Shown one piece after another: positions 5,942-11,710 of a stretch of DNA of 64,000 nucleotides. Within the stretch, counting starts at the first letter, position 1. Every line of letters starts with the position of its first letter. The notes beneath the pieces were generated by a model. That model was not told where the DNA came from. It saw only the letters and a list, made by a program, of their open reading frames with translations, and ran no database searches. This DNA comes from a virus. The DNA is taken from IMG/VR virus record IMGVR_UViG_3300045836_000189, positions 1 through 64,000 of that record. The stretch is one strand, 5' to 3'. The position numbers and the translations under genes are program-made.

Positions 5942-6275
5942 TTTATAAGACTTTTTAGATTAATGATGGGGGTATCCCCCTTGCCAGGATAAAGGCCGGG
6001 GTGCTTGATGGGCACTCCTTCACACATCACAACACAGATCCAAAAAATATGGGGGAAAAAAATTTGCAGAAGTGGTTTCACTATACCTATATTAGCCTAT
6101 GTCGGACGGCAATTCACAACTCTTGACTTCTTACCAGACCCGGAGAGATATAACTTCACCGGGTTTCTTTTTTAAGCAAATCCCCTTATCTCCCAGGCTT
6201 TAACACGTAAAGTATTTACCAGATCCCGTATATTTAACCTTCATCACTTTCTTTGCACCCCTAAACCAACGTACT
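5942..6275. promoter_or_regulatory. Divergent control region between the minus- and plus-strand blocks
   Basis: No convincing ORF. It holds a GGGGG-TAT-CCCCC hairpin (5968-5980), a GGGGTGC / GCACTCC stem (about 5998-6018), a plus-strand terminator (6138-6173), and near the plus-strand gene a CTTTCTTTGCAC sequence (about 6250-6261) that partly resembles the Bacteroidota -7 element TAnnTTTG. Promoters for both strands should lie here, but I cannot place them firmly. Confidence 0.45.
6138..6173 (+). terminator. Plus-strand rho-independent terminator in the divergent region
   Basis: ACCCGG (6138-6143) pairs with CCGGGT (6159-6164), followed by TTCTTTTTT. No plus-strand gene is seen upstream of it in the window. 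It either ends a short leader or antisense transcript starting in this region, or attenuates transcription into the gene at 6276. Confidence 0.65.
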
Positions 6276-6914
6276 ATGAACAAAGTGAGCAAGGACTACT
6301 ATGCTCTGAATCTGACAGACAAGCAGACAGACCGTCTGATCACAAAAGTAGAAGCAGACATCACAATACTCATGCAGGAGATCTCCACAAAGACCGGCCC
6401 ACTCCGGGAAGCGGAGCAGTATTACTTGGAACTGAAACGGGAGCATGACACGATCCAGGGAGAGCTGGATGACAGCAAATCCTTGCTGGAGGCCCTCACC
6501 AGGTTTAAGACCAATGCCAGGAGTACTAAGGAGATCCGTGTGTTGAGAACTACTTCCGTGACCGAGGCCAAGGAGAAACAGAAACGCTACTTCAAATGGA
6601 TCCAGATGGCCATAGAAGTACTGACCAAGGAAGACCGGTACATGAGTCACGAAGAGCTATGGAAGAAGATGCTCCAGACCTTCCCGGAGATAGAGCAGAC
6701 CTTTGGCGGGAACAAGAGCAGGATTGCACAGGTCAGGAACACCACCTTTCATAACTTCAACCGGGCCTGTGAAGAATCCAGGAAGAACAACAGTGGGAAG
6801 CTCATTGATTACCAGAAAAAAATAGGGCTCTTTGGCTGGACCATGGATGACCTGGTACCCGATGCCCAGCACATCAAAGAGTTCATGCATGGGGGCATGA
6901 GAGCAGCCGTGTAA
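6276..6914 (+). CDS. Coiled-coil protein with possible winged-helix domain (212 aa)
   Basis: The N-terminal half is a long heptad-rich coiled coil (about residues 20-95, for example EAEQYYLELKREHDTIQGEL). The C-terminal half (WIQMAIEVLTKEDRYMSHEE, then LW) resembles a HARE-type winged helix, in which a conserved helix precedes an S/T-x-x-E-x-W turn. This is motif reading only. It could be a DNA-binding phage regulator. It is the first plus-strand gene after the divergent region; its leader ACCAACGTACTATG has no Shine-Dalgarno sequence. Confidence 0.6.
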   Translation: MNKVSKDYYALNLTDKQTDRLITKVEADITILMQEISTKTGPLREAEQYYLELKREHDTIQGELDDSKSLLEALTRFKTNARSTKEIRVLRTTSVTEAKEKQKRYFKWIQMAIEVLTKEDRYMSHEELWKKMLQTFPEIEQTFGGNKSRIAQVRNTTFHNFNRACEESRKNNSGKLIDYQKKIGLFGWTMDDLVPDAQHIKEFMHGGMRAAV

Positions 6915-6997
6915 AATATATTTGAAATAAGAAGACTTTTTACTATGTTATTATTGAGGCACATGGATAATACAGTCCATCCCTACAAAACCAACAT

Positions 6998-7297
6998 ATG
7001 GAAGAGTTTCACAAGGTCGCAGTTCCCCTTGCAGGAGAGCTGCCAAGCAGGTTTCAGATTGGAGATGAAACAGATTATACCACTATTAAATGGGTAGAAG
7101 AGGCTTTCAGGATAGCCAGGGAGAAACAGCCCGAGGTCAAAGAAGACGAACTTGAATTCATCCCACGCTACAGCCTGGGTAAAGTAAGTGCAATCAGGTT
7201 TACTGAAAGTAAAGTCTATTATGATATTCAGGATAGTTATACCCAGGAAATTACCAGGGATATTCCATCCCATTATGTCAAAAAATTTGCAAAGTAA
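6998..7297 (+). CDS. Small hypothetical protein (99 aa)
   Basis: A helix (KWVEEAFRIAREKQPEVKED) precedes a small beta barrel-like segment (LGKVSAIRFTESKVYYDIQD). The second part resembles the SH3-like small proteins common in Bacteroidota phages. Leader CCAACATATG. No specific function is recognised. Confidence 0.6.
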   Translation: MEEFHKVAVPLAGELPSRFQIGDETDYTTIKWVEEAFRIAREKQPEVKEDELEFIPRYSLGKVSAIRFTESKVYYDIQDSYTQEITRDIPSHYVKKFAK

Positions 7298-7308
7298 GAG
7301 TTTTTTCT

Positions 7309-7325
7309 TATATTATTAGTAGGGA
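7309..7325 (+). promoter_or_regulatory. Phage promoter-like motif, copy 1
   Basis: TATATTATTAGTAGGGA, preceded by a T-rich tract. It is nearly identical to the motif at 26121 and close to those at 9444, 19179, 34508, 40002 and 51471. It is followed about 155 bases later by a terminator (7480-7509), so it may drive a small transcript, with read-through into the tRNA cluster. Confidence 0.6.
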
Positions 7326-7479
7326 GTCTTGCTTATGAGCTTCCTTTTAAGTAGATTTGCATCAATGATTTTAACCACTACATATTGTCACCAGCACCCG
7401 TTCTTCTGGAATCAGATCCAGGGGCCTGGTAATAGTGTGTGGTAACCTCAAGACAACTAAAAACACATCCTATATCAAG
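7326..7479 (+). ncRNA. Candidate small transcript between promoter motif and terminator
   Basis: This is the stretch between the motif at 7309-7325 and the terminator at 7480-7509. It contains one possible ORF, ATG at 7335 to TAA at 7443-7445 (36 codons, MSFLLSRFASMILTTTY...), which shows no recognisable features. It may be a small RNA, a leader of the tRNA cluster, or a very small gene. Confidence 0.35.
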
Positions 7480-7509
7480 AGCCCCTGGAGCAACAACCAG
7501 GGGCTTTTT
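7480..7509 (+). terminator. Rho-independent terminator before the tRNA cluster
   Basis: AGCCCCTGG (7480-7488) and CCAGGGGCT (7497-7505) form a perfect 9-bp stem with an 8-nt loop, followed by TTTTT. It lies only six bases before tRNA-Pro. Confidence 0.85.
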
Positions 7510-7515
7510 CATTTT

Positions 7516-7588
7516 CTGGATCTATATCAATGGGTAGATTACCCCGTTTGGGGCGGGGAGGCTACAGGTTCGAGTCCTGTGATCCAGA
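7516..7588 (+). tRNA. tRNA-Pro (anticodon TGG)
   Basis: Acceptor CTGGATC / GATCCAG, anticodon stem CCCCG/CGGGG with loop TTTGGGG (anticodon TGG), T arm ACAGG-TTCGAGT-CCTGT. CCA is not encoded. First of eight closely packed tRNA genes. Confidence 0.9.
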
Positions 7589-7595
7589 CATACAG

Positions 7596-7668
7596 GGAGC
7601 ATTAGCAAAGTTGGTCTATGCAGGGGACTGAAAATCCTCAGATCCTGGTTCGATCCCAGGGTGCTCCA
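7596..7668 (+). tRNA. tRNA-Phe (anticodon GAA)
   Basis: Acceptor GGAGCAT / GTGCTCC, short 3-bp D stem (GCA/TGC), anticodon stem GGGGA/TCCTC with loop CTGAAAA, T arm CCTGG-TTCGATC-CCAGG. Confidence 0.9.
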
Positions 7669-7684
7669 CAGAACAAATCCATAT

Positions 7685-7767
7685 GGGGTAGATGGTAAAC
7701 TGGTTAAATCAGCGGTCTGTAAAACCGTCGTCTTTTGACTATGCAGGTTCGATTCCTGCCTTCCCCA
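7685..7767 (+). tRNA. tRNA-Tyr (anticodon GTA)
   Basis: Type II tRNA with a long variable arm. Acceptor GGGGTAG / CTTCCCC with one T-T mismatch, anticodon loop CTGTAAA, T arm GCAGG-TTCGATT-CCTGC. The long variable arm agrees with bacterial tRNA-Tyr. Confidence 0.9.
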
Positions 7768-7773
7768 CATCAC

Positions 7774-7845
7774 GGGACCTTAGCTCAGAGGTAGAGCAGC
7801 ACCCTGTTAAGGTGATGGTCACAGGTTCAATCCCTGTAGGTCCCG
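7774..7845 (+). tRNA. tRNA-Asn (anticodon GTT)
   Basis: Acceptor GGGACCT / AGGTCCC, D stem GCTC/GAGC, anticodon loop CTGTTAA, T arm ACAGG-TTCAATC-CCTGT, discriminator G, CCA encoded at 7846-7848. Confidence 0.9.
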
Positions 7846-7851
7846 CCATAT

Positions 7852-7923
7852 TTTCCTGTAGTGTAGCTGGCAACACAAGAGATTTTGGCTCTCTTATCAC
7901 TGGTTCGAACCCAGTCAGGAAAT
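7852..7923 (+). tRNA. tRNA-Gln (anticodon TTG)
   Basis: Acceptor TTTCCTG / CAGGAAA with the weak first pair usual for tRNA-Gln, D stem GTGT/ACAC, anticodon stem AGAGA/TCTCT with loop TTTTGGC, T arm ACTGG-TTCGAAC-CCAGT. No CCA encoded. Confidence 0.88.
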
Positions 7924-7925
7924 CT

Positions 7926-7998
7926 GTGTCTGTAGCTTAATTGGTAGAGCACTGGTTTGTGGCACCAGCAGGTACGGGTTCAACTCCCGTCAGACACC
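7926..7998 (+). tRNA. tRNA-His (anticodon GTG)
   Basis: Acceptor GTGTCTG / CAGACAC, anticodon stem CTGGT/ACCAG with loop TTGTGGC, T arm ACGGG-TTCAACT-CCCGT. Discriminator C73 is the His identity base. CCA is encoded at 7999-8001. Confidence 0.92.
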
Positions 7999-8002
7999 CC
8001 AT

Positions 8003-8075
8003 ATCCGTGTAGCTCAATTGGTAGAGCAGCGGTCTCCAAAACCGTGTGTTGGTGGTTCGAGTCCATCCATGGGTG
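8003..8075 (+). tRNA. tRNA-Trp (anticodon CCA)
   Basis: Acceptor ATCCGTG / CATGGGT (two G-T pairs), D stem GCTC/GAGC, anticodon loop CTCCAAA, T arm GGTGG-TTCGAGT-CCATC, discriminator G. Confidence 0.9.
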
Positions 8076-8080
8076 CATCA

Positions 8081-8151
8081 GCCTTCTTCGTTCAATGGGA
8101 GGACTACGCACTTGTAATGCGTGTATGCTGGTTCGAGTCCGGCAGAAGGCT
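8081..8151 (+). tRNA. tRNA-Thr (anticodon TGT)
   Basis: Acceptor GCCTTCT / AGAAGGC, anticodon stem ACGCA/TGCGT with loop CTTGTAA, T arm GCTGG-TTCGAGT-CCGGC. Last of the eight-gene cluster. Confidence 0.9.
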
Positions 8152-8206
8152 CCTTGATTATTTCCAGGACATGTTTTACTTTTACGCCCGTAAACCTAAC
8201 GGTCCC

Positions 8207-8656
8207 ATGAAAACGAAAATCATCCTGCTGATTTCCTTCCTGTTTATTTCCCTTAGCTCTTATTGCCAGCTTTCCAACCTTGTTGATCCAATCCGTAAGG
8301 ACGAAGCATTTTGCCGGGCCCTTATGAAAAATGAGAAGGCTACCTGGGAGGACTATGGTCAATCAGGAAAGACCGTACATTATTCCTATCCGGATTACCT
8401 GATCACATTTACCTTCATCAAGAACCGGTGCGTCAATGTGGGCATTGACTTCGTGGTGAACGAGGATATTGTGGACAAAACCATGTATCAGTGGCTTTAT
8501 GATAAAAACTATGAGTCAGCCTTTGGCGGAACTTTGTGGGGTAAGATGCTGCCACAGCCTGGAAGATCAGATGCTTCTTTTCCAGTAGCCGTACAAAAAC
8601 TGGACAGGTCCTCCTGGTGGCTTTATGACGTGCTGTACTATTCAGACAGTCACTAA
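8207..8656 (+). CDS. Secreted hypothetical protein with signal peptide (149 aa)
   Basis: The ATG at 8207 gives a textbook signal peptide, MKTKIILLISFLFISLSSYC, followed by Q. An in-frame ATG at 8171 would add 12 residues and spoil it. The mature part is about 125 residues with aromatic patches (TWEDYGQSGKTVHYSYPDYL, WWLYDVLYY). No family is recognised. It lies between the tRNA cluster and an opposite-strand XRE regulator, like a moron cassette; its stop codon overlaps that gene's stop. It may act in the periplasm or envelope (inference). Confidence 0.65.
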   Translation: MKTKIILLISFLFISLSSYCQLSNLVDPIRKDEAFCRALMKNEKATWEDYGQSGKTVHYSYPDYLITFTFIKNRCVNVGIDFVVNEDIVDKTMYQWLYDKNYESAFGGTLWGKMLPQPGRSDASFPVAVQKLDRSSWWLYDVLYYSDSH

Positions 8657-9159
8657 TGGGGCTTAGGCAACTTCCCGGTTATAATAGCTTCAATGATACC
8701 CTGTTCCGTTTTGACCAGGTAGTCATACATGATCACATTGAGCTTATTGAGTTCCTTATTAGTCCTTTTTAATCCCTCGATCACCAGCTGCTGTTCTCCA
8801 ATACTTTGCCTCATCGTTATATAAGTCTGCAGGAATGCATATGCACTTACAGGCTGGAAATGCCCGTCCTTAGCCAGCCGCACCATCTCCTGGATCCAGG
8901 GGGTCTCATCATACGTCAACGGGTTCACCAGGTCTATCCGGAACACCAGGTTGAATTTCTCTATAAAAGTTTCACTGATTTTTTTTGTCCCACTCATGTA
9001 AGCTGCCAAGGTTGAAGCCGATACACCTACTTTTTTTGCTATGTCTGCATTATTGCGAGCCTTCTTTTTGCGGATCAGGAAATCAACAGCCTGAGTAAGA
9101 GCTTCATGGGAGTGTACCTTGAACAGCTGGTGGTACGTTTTCACTACTTTGTCTGTCAC
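8653..9159 (-). CDS. XRE/HigA-like helix-turn-helix regulator (168 aa)
   Basis: Residues about 25-75 carry an HTH: NADIAKKVGVSASTLAAYMS is a strong XRE-type helix-turn-helix, followed by GTKKISETFIEKF. The C-terminal part is helical with a likely coiled coil (about residues 115-150, GLKRTNKELNKLN), suitable for dimerisation. It is the only minus-strand gene inside the plus-strand block, reads away from the control region at 9160-9482, and overlaps the convergent gene's stop. It could repress promoters next to it; the TCTACA/TGTAGA boxes upstream are candidate operators (inference). Confidence 0.8.
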   Translation of the reverse strand: MTDKVVKTYHQLFKVHSHEALTQAVDFLIRKKKARNNADIAKKVGVSASTLAAYMSGTKKISETFIEKFNLVFRIDLVNPLTYDETPWIQEMVRLAKDGHFQPVSAYAFLQTYITMRQSIGEQQLVIEGLKRTNKELNKLNVIMYDYLVKTEQGIIEAIITGKLPKPH

Positions 9160-9482
9160 GGGTTACTTATTCTTTTGAGGTTTGATATAATTGTTACCAA
9201 ATATACCGCTCTCCAAAACCAGTTCTACAGCAATAACAAATCTTTTAATCTGCTTTTAACCCTACCTACTTAGTAAATAATTTACCAACCTCATTTTGTG
9301 TTCCCCATAACAATCTCTACAGCATACTTTTGCACTGCCTCGTGAAAACCAGTATTCCTATGGGACTTATAGACACTGTAGAATAAGTAGAGTTGCAACC
9401 TACCTAATTCTCTAATAAATTTGTAGAGTTTAAACTTTATAAGTATATTATAGTGTAGGGAGTCCCCCTAAAACCAACTAAC
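9160..9482. promoter_or_regulatory. Control region between the XRE gene and the 145-aa gene
   Basis: No gene. Minus strand: TATATTTG (complement of 9198-9205), a match to the Bacteroidota -7 consensus TAnnTTTG, 39-46 bases before the XRE gene. Plus strand: TACTTTTG at 9325-9332, also matching TAnnTTTG. Box-like hexamers TCTACA (9224-9229, 9316-9321) and TGTAGA (9377-9382, 9422-9427) are spread across it. A conserved AAATTTGTAGAGTTTAAA (9417-9434) lies just upstream of the promoter-like motif at 9444. Confidence 0.5.
9444..9462 (+). promoter_or_regulatory. Phage promoter-like motif, copy 2
   Basis: TATATTATAGTGTAGGGAG differs at one base from the motif at 34508-34526. It lies 20 bases before the ATG at 9483. 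The predicted mRNA start could fold TAGGG with CCCTA. Upstream is an 18-nt element shared with 19157-19174 at 17 of 18 positions. Confidence 0.65.
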
Positions 9483-9920
9483 ATGACAAAACAATCCGTA
9501 CCCACTGAAGCTCCCTCAAGGGAGGATAAGATTACAGCTTTGAAAGAGCAGATCGAGCTAAAAGAATACCAGGTGAAACTGCAGGAGCTTAACACCAAGC
9601 TGGCTGTTTTCCGTGCAGATGAACTGGAAGCCTTTGCTAAAATTGCCCACTATTCCAAAAGTGCCCAGCCGGGACAGGGTGACGTGGTAGAACATACCGT
9701 CACAGAAGCAGACCTCCAGAACAACCCTGAGATGATCGAGATGGGCATCAAAGTGGGTGACAGGATAGGCATACCTACTGCAGCCTATGACGCTTTCTTA
9801 AATAAAGTTGACCAGACAGGTCAGGACCTCCAAAAAGAATACATCAGTGAAGAAGCCAAAGCCGAAGCCACTGAAAAAGTTGAGGCCACTGAGCGCAAGC
9901 TGAAGGTGGTCAAAGACTAA
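9483..9920 (+). CDS. Coiled-coil hypothetical protein (145 aa)
   Basis: The N terminus forms a helix (KEQIELKEYQVKLQELNTKL). A middle segment reads TVTEADLQNNPEMIEMGIKV then GDRIGIP, a pattern resembling small peptide-binding or LysM-like modules, though not decisive. A Lys/Glu-rich C-terminal helix follows. It directly follows a strong promoter-like motif, so it is probably abundant late in infection (inference). Leader ACCAACTAACATG. Confidence 0.6.
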   Translation: MTKQSVPTEAPSREDKITALKEQIELKEYQVKLQELNTKLAVFRADELEAFAKIAHYSKSAQPGQGDVVEHTVTEADLQNNPEMIEMGIKVGDRIGIPTAAYDAFLNKVDQTGQDLQKEYISEEAKAEATEKVEATERKLKVVKD

Positions 9921-9925
9921 AGAGC

Positions 9926-10013
9926 TTTCCCGGAGCCAGGGGGAAACAACCAACTGAGCATGTTTAAAGGAGTTAAGGATTAAACAGATACTTATCTCCT
10001 GGTTACCGGGAAA
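9926..10013 (+). repeat. Interrupted inverted repeat upstream of the tRNA-like gene
   Basis: TTTCCCGG (9926-9933) and CCAGG (9936-9940) pair with CCTGG (9998-10002) and CCGGGAAA (10006-10013), leaving a loop of about 57 nt. It ends five bases before the tRNA-like gene at 10018, so it may guide RNA processing or isolate it from the upstream mRNA. Confidence 0.5.
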
Positions 10014-10017
10014 ATAC

Positions 10018-10170
10018 TGTAGGGTGGTGAAATTGGCAGACACACCGGATTGTCTATCCGGCATTTGATACACAGTGCGTTCTTTAAAAGCTATCATCCA
10101 TTAATATGCATTTGTTGTTTTATTCCCTCTCCCTGTATCAAATATGCTGGTTCGAGTCCAGCCCCTACAG
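10018..10170 (+). tRNA. tRNA-like gene with an 84-nt variable region (positional anticodon GTC)
   Basis: Acceptor TGTAGGG / CCCTACA, D stem GTG/CAC with a Leu-style D loop (AATTGGCAGA), anticodon stem CCGGA/TCCGG, loop TTGTCTA, T arm GCTGG-TTCGAGT-CCAGC, discriminator G, and an encoded CCA (10171-10173). Two things are odd. Position 37 is T, where tRNAs have a purine. The variable region (10062-10145) is 84 nt, forming a 10-bp stem ATTTGATACA / TGTATCAAAT with a 61-nt AT-rich loop. It could be an intron-bearing tRNA, a degenerate type II tRNA, or a decoy. Confidence 0.55.
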
Positions 10171-10186
10171 CCAAAGCGGATCAAAC

Positions 10187-10221
10187 GTGTAGTAACCGCA
10201 GGAGTCCGGACTCCACTACAC
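10187..10221 (+). repeat. Nested hairpin between two tRNA genes
   Basis: GTGTAGT (10187-10193) pairs with ACTACAC (10215-10221). The perfect palindrome GGAGTCCGGACTCC (10201-10214) lies inside. It separates the tRNA-like gene from tRNA-Met and probably forms a compact RNA processing structure. Confidence 0.55.
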
Positions 10222-10227
10222 TCAAAT

Positions 10228-10299
10228 AGCGGGGTAGAGCAGCGGTAGCTCGTGGGTCTCATAATCCCAAGGTCGTGAGTTCGAATCTCACCCCCGCTA
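10228..10299 (+). tRNA. tRNA-Met (anticodon CAT)
   Basis: Acceptor AGCGGGG / CCCCGCT, D stem GAGC/GCTC, anticodon loop CTCATAA flanked by a T-T mismatch and a GGG/CCC run, variable loop AGGTC, T arm GTGAG-TTCGAAT-CTCAC, discriminator A. The GC-rich anticodon stem hints at an initiator, but the paired first acceptor base pair argues for an elongator. A lysidine-type tRNA-Ile is not excluded. Confidence 0.85.
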
Positions 10300-10324
10300 C
10301 ACCAAACCAAGAACCAATGACGTA

Positions 10325-10687
10325 ATGGCCACTGTAAACCAAGTTGAGAAACGTGTGAAAATGAATACGTGGGAGATCATAAAATACCAGATCCTGACCC
10401 ACTGTTACTTAAATAAGATCCAGGTGAGTGATGCCGACCTGGAATGCCTGACCCTTCTGAGCGTGCTGGGAGAACAAGAGCTGACTACTTTCTGCACAGA
10501 AGTACACAACAGGAAGATCTTCCGGTCTCCCCAGACCGTGAGGAACGCTTTAAGTAAAGCAGAGAAGAAACATCTCATCGTAAAAGAGGGCCGTACCAAG
10601 AAACGGATCCATATCAACCCCCGTATCAGCGTGCAGACCGCAGGTAACATTATGTTGGACTATAAATTCCTGGCCCTTGCGTCCTAA
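10325..10687 (+). CDS. Predicted winged-helix DNA-binding protein (120 aa)
   Basis: Helices at the N terminus lead to a recognition-helix-like segment and wing: FRSPQTVRNALSKAEKKHLI then a basic beta hairpin, EGRTKKRIHINP. This resembles replication-initiator or transcription wHTH proteins common next to the IHF-like gene in crAss-like and related phages (recalled, not searched). Start is ATG 10325; an ATG at 10361 is an alternative. It overlaps the next gene by 11 bases. Confidence 0.65.
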   Translation: MATVNQVEKRVKMNTWEIIKYQILTHCYLNKIQVSDADLECLTLLSVLGEQELTTFCTEVHNRKIFRSPQTVRNALSKAEKKHLIVKEGRTKKRIHINPRISVQTAGNIMLDYKFLALAS

Positions 10688-11084
10688 GAAAGCTAAAGAG
10701 CTGCTGCCCCAGGTGGCGGAGGAACTGGGTCTCCCGGTCAAGATGGTGGAAGATATTCACAACCATTACTGGCGGGAAGTATGGGAGCAACTGACCTCCC
10801 CCAGGAGTATCAAGGTCCATGTAACCAACCTGGGTGATTTCAATACCAAGCACTGGTTGCTTGATAAAGAGATCCGCAAGCTGGAAGCATTCGGAGACCA
10901 TACGAAACTCAAAGGGAACCAACGCTTTGCAGCGGGCATCCGGGTGAGTGAGAAACTTCAGATCCTCTACATGCTTAAAGAGATGGTGGAGGATGAGAAC
11001 CAGAGAAGAGAATTTATATACGAGCACAAGAGAGTCACCCATGAAGCTAAAGAAGAAGAACCTGATACAGATCTGGAAGAGTAA
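10677..11084 (+). CDS. HU/IHF-like DNA-binding protein (135 aa)
   Basis: The pattern KAKELLPQVAEELGLPVKMV (two N-terminal helices), then SIKVHVTNLGDFNTKHWLLD (beta arm), matches the HU/IHF fold. crAss-like phages carry IHF-like subunits near the terminase, which fits the position here. The C-terminal extension is acidic (EEEPDTDLEE). The start is TTG at 10677, overlapping the previous gene; no ATG lies in frame nearby until 10743. It probably bends DNA during packaging or gene control. Confidence 0.75.
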   Translation: MRPKKAKELLPQVAEELGLPVKMVEDIHNHYWREVWEQLTSPRSIKVHVTNLGDFNTKHWLLDKEIRKLEAFGDHTKLKGNQRFAAGIRVSEKLQILYMLKEMVEDENQRREFIYEHKRVTHEAKEEEPDTDLEE

Positions 11085-11397
11085 AGGCCAGATCCTGGAA
11101 GGCATCCGAAACTCTGTATTTAAGAATGAAGATGTGGAGGAGGTAGCCAGGCACCGGATGATCATCTGCAAATCCTGTCCCTTGTTTGACGAAAAGGGCG
11201 AAGGATGTATGGTACCGGGAACGCAGCCCTGCTGTAACGAACAGAAAGGTGGTTGCGGATGCTCTTTGAACTGGAAGACCAAGTCACTTTCCAGTGAGTG
11301 CCCCAAAGGACTCTGGAAGGCCCTGCTCACCCTGCAGGAAGAAGACTTACTCCAAGCATCCCTGAACCATGAAGCAAAAGATCGTAACAACCAATGA
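11041..11397 (+). CDS. Cys-rich zinc-binding protein (118 aa)
   Basis: The start was chosen at ATG 11041 (MKLKKKNLIQIWKSKGQIL). The longer frame from 10948 would run further inside the IHF-like gene. A Cys cluster follows: CKSCPLF, GCMVPG, PCCNEQKGGCGC, SECP, which suggests two zinc sites. Proteins of this type sit beside the IHF-like gene in related phages (recalled). The 44-base overlap with the upstream gene and 29-base overlap with the downstream gene indicate one compact operon. Confidence 0.7.
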   Translation: MKLKKKNLIQIWKSKGQILEGIRNSVFKNEDVEEVARHRMIICKSCPLFDEKGEGCMVPGTQPCCNEQKGGCGCSLNWKTKSLSSECPKGLWKALLTLQEEDLLQASLNHEAKDRNNQ

Positions 11398-11710
11398 AGA
11401 TATTCAGCTGTCAATTGTCCACCCCGTGTTTAAAACACTCCGGGTAAAGATGAAAGACGAAGAGGGCAACATCCAGTATGCAGAGAAGGAGAAGCTTGTC
11501 AAGCAGCTGGCCGTAAGGAAATGGTTCAAGAAAGACGGGCTGACCTCTGTAGAGCAGTATGTGACCACCAACAACCGGATCGCCAAGAACCGCAGTGTGG
11601 TTTACGACAGATACAGCAACCGCTATTTTGCAACCTTCCACAGTCCTGATGAACTCTGGGGGTATATCAACGAAAAGAAACAGAAACCAATAGGATTTAC
11701 AAGAGCATGA
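11369..11710 (+). CDS. Conserved hypothetical protein (113 aa)
   Basis: A basic alpha/beta protein. Notable are KLVKQLAVRKWFKKDGLTSV and RIAKNRSVVYDRYSNRYFAT then FHSPDELWGYI. The C-terminal part looks like a small domain that contacts DNA or another protein. It is part of the IHF / Cys-rich / nuclease operon and overlaps the nuclease start by four bases (ATGA). I do not recognise its function. Confidence 0.65.
   Translation: MKQKIVTTNEDIQLSIVHPVFKTLRVKMKDEEGNIQYAEKEKLVKQLAVRKWFKKDGLTSVEQYVTTNNRIAKNRSVVYDRYSNRYFATFHSPDELWGYINEKKQKPIGFTRA

Noticed and set aside
6058-6068. AAATTTGCAG as a Bacteroidota -7 element in the divergent region
   Set aside because: Only a partial match (no TA at the right distance) and no TTTG at the usual upstream spacing.
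2149-6114. CCGTCCGAC at 2149 and its complement near 6105
   Set aside because: A shared 9-mer is expected by chance in 64 kb on two strands and no other context is shared.
7522-8157. Open frames on both strands across the tRNA cluster (for example 7522-7773 minus, 7692-7940 and 7957-8157 plus)
   Set aside because: They consist of translated tRNA genes; the peptides (such as repeated GSIP/SNP patterns from TTCGA T arms) have no other support.
10101-10310. Minus-strand open frame over the tRNA-like gene and tRNA-Met
   Set aside because: It overlaps RNA genes and reads like translated T-arm complements.
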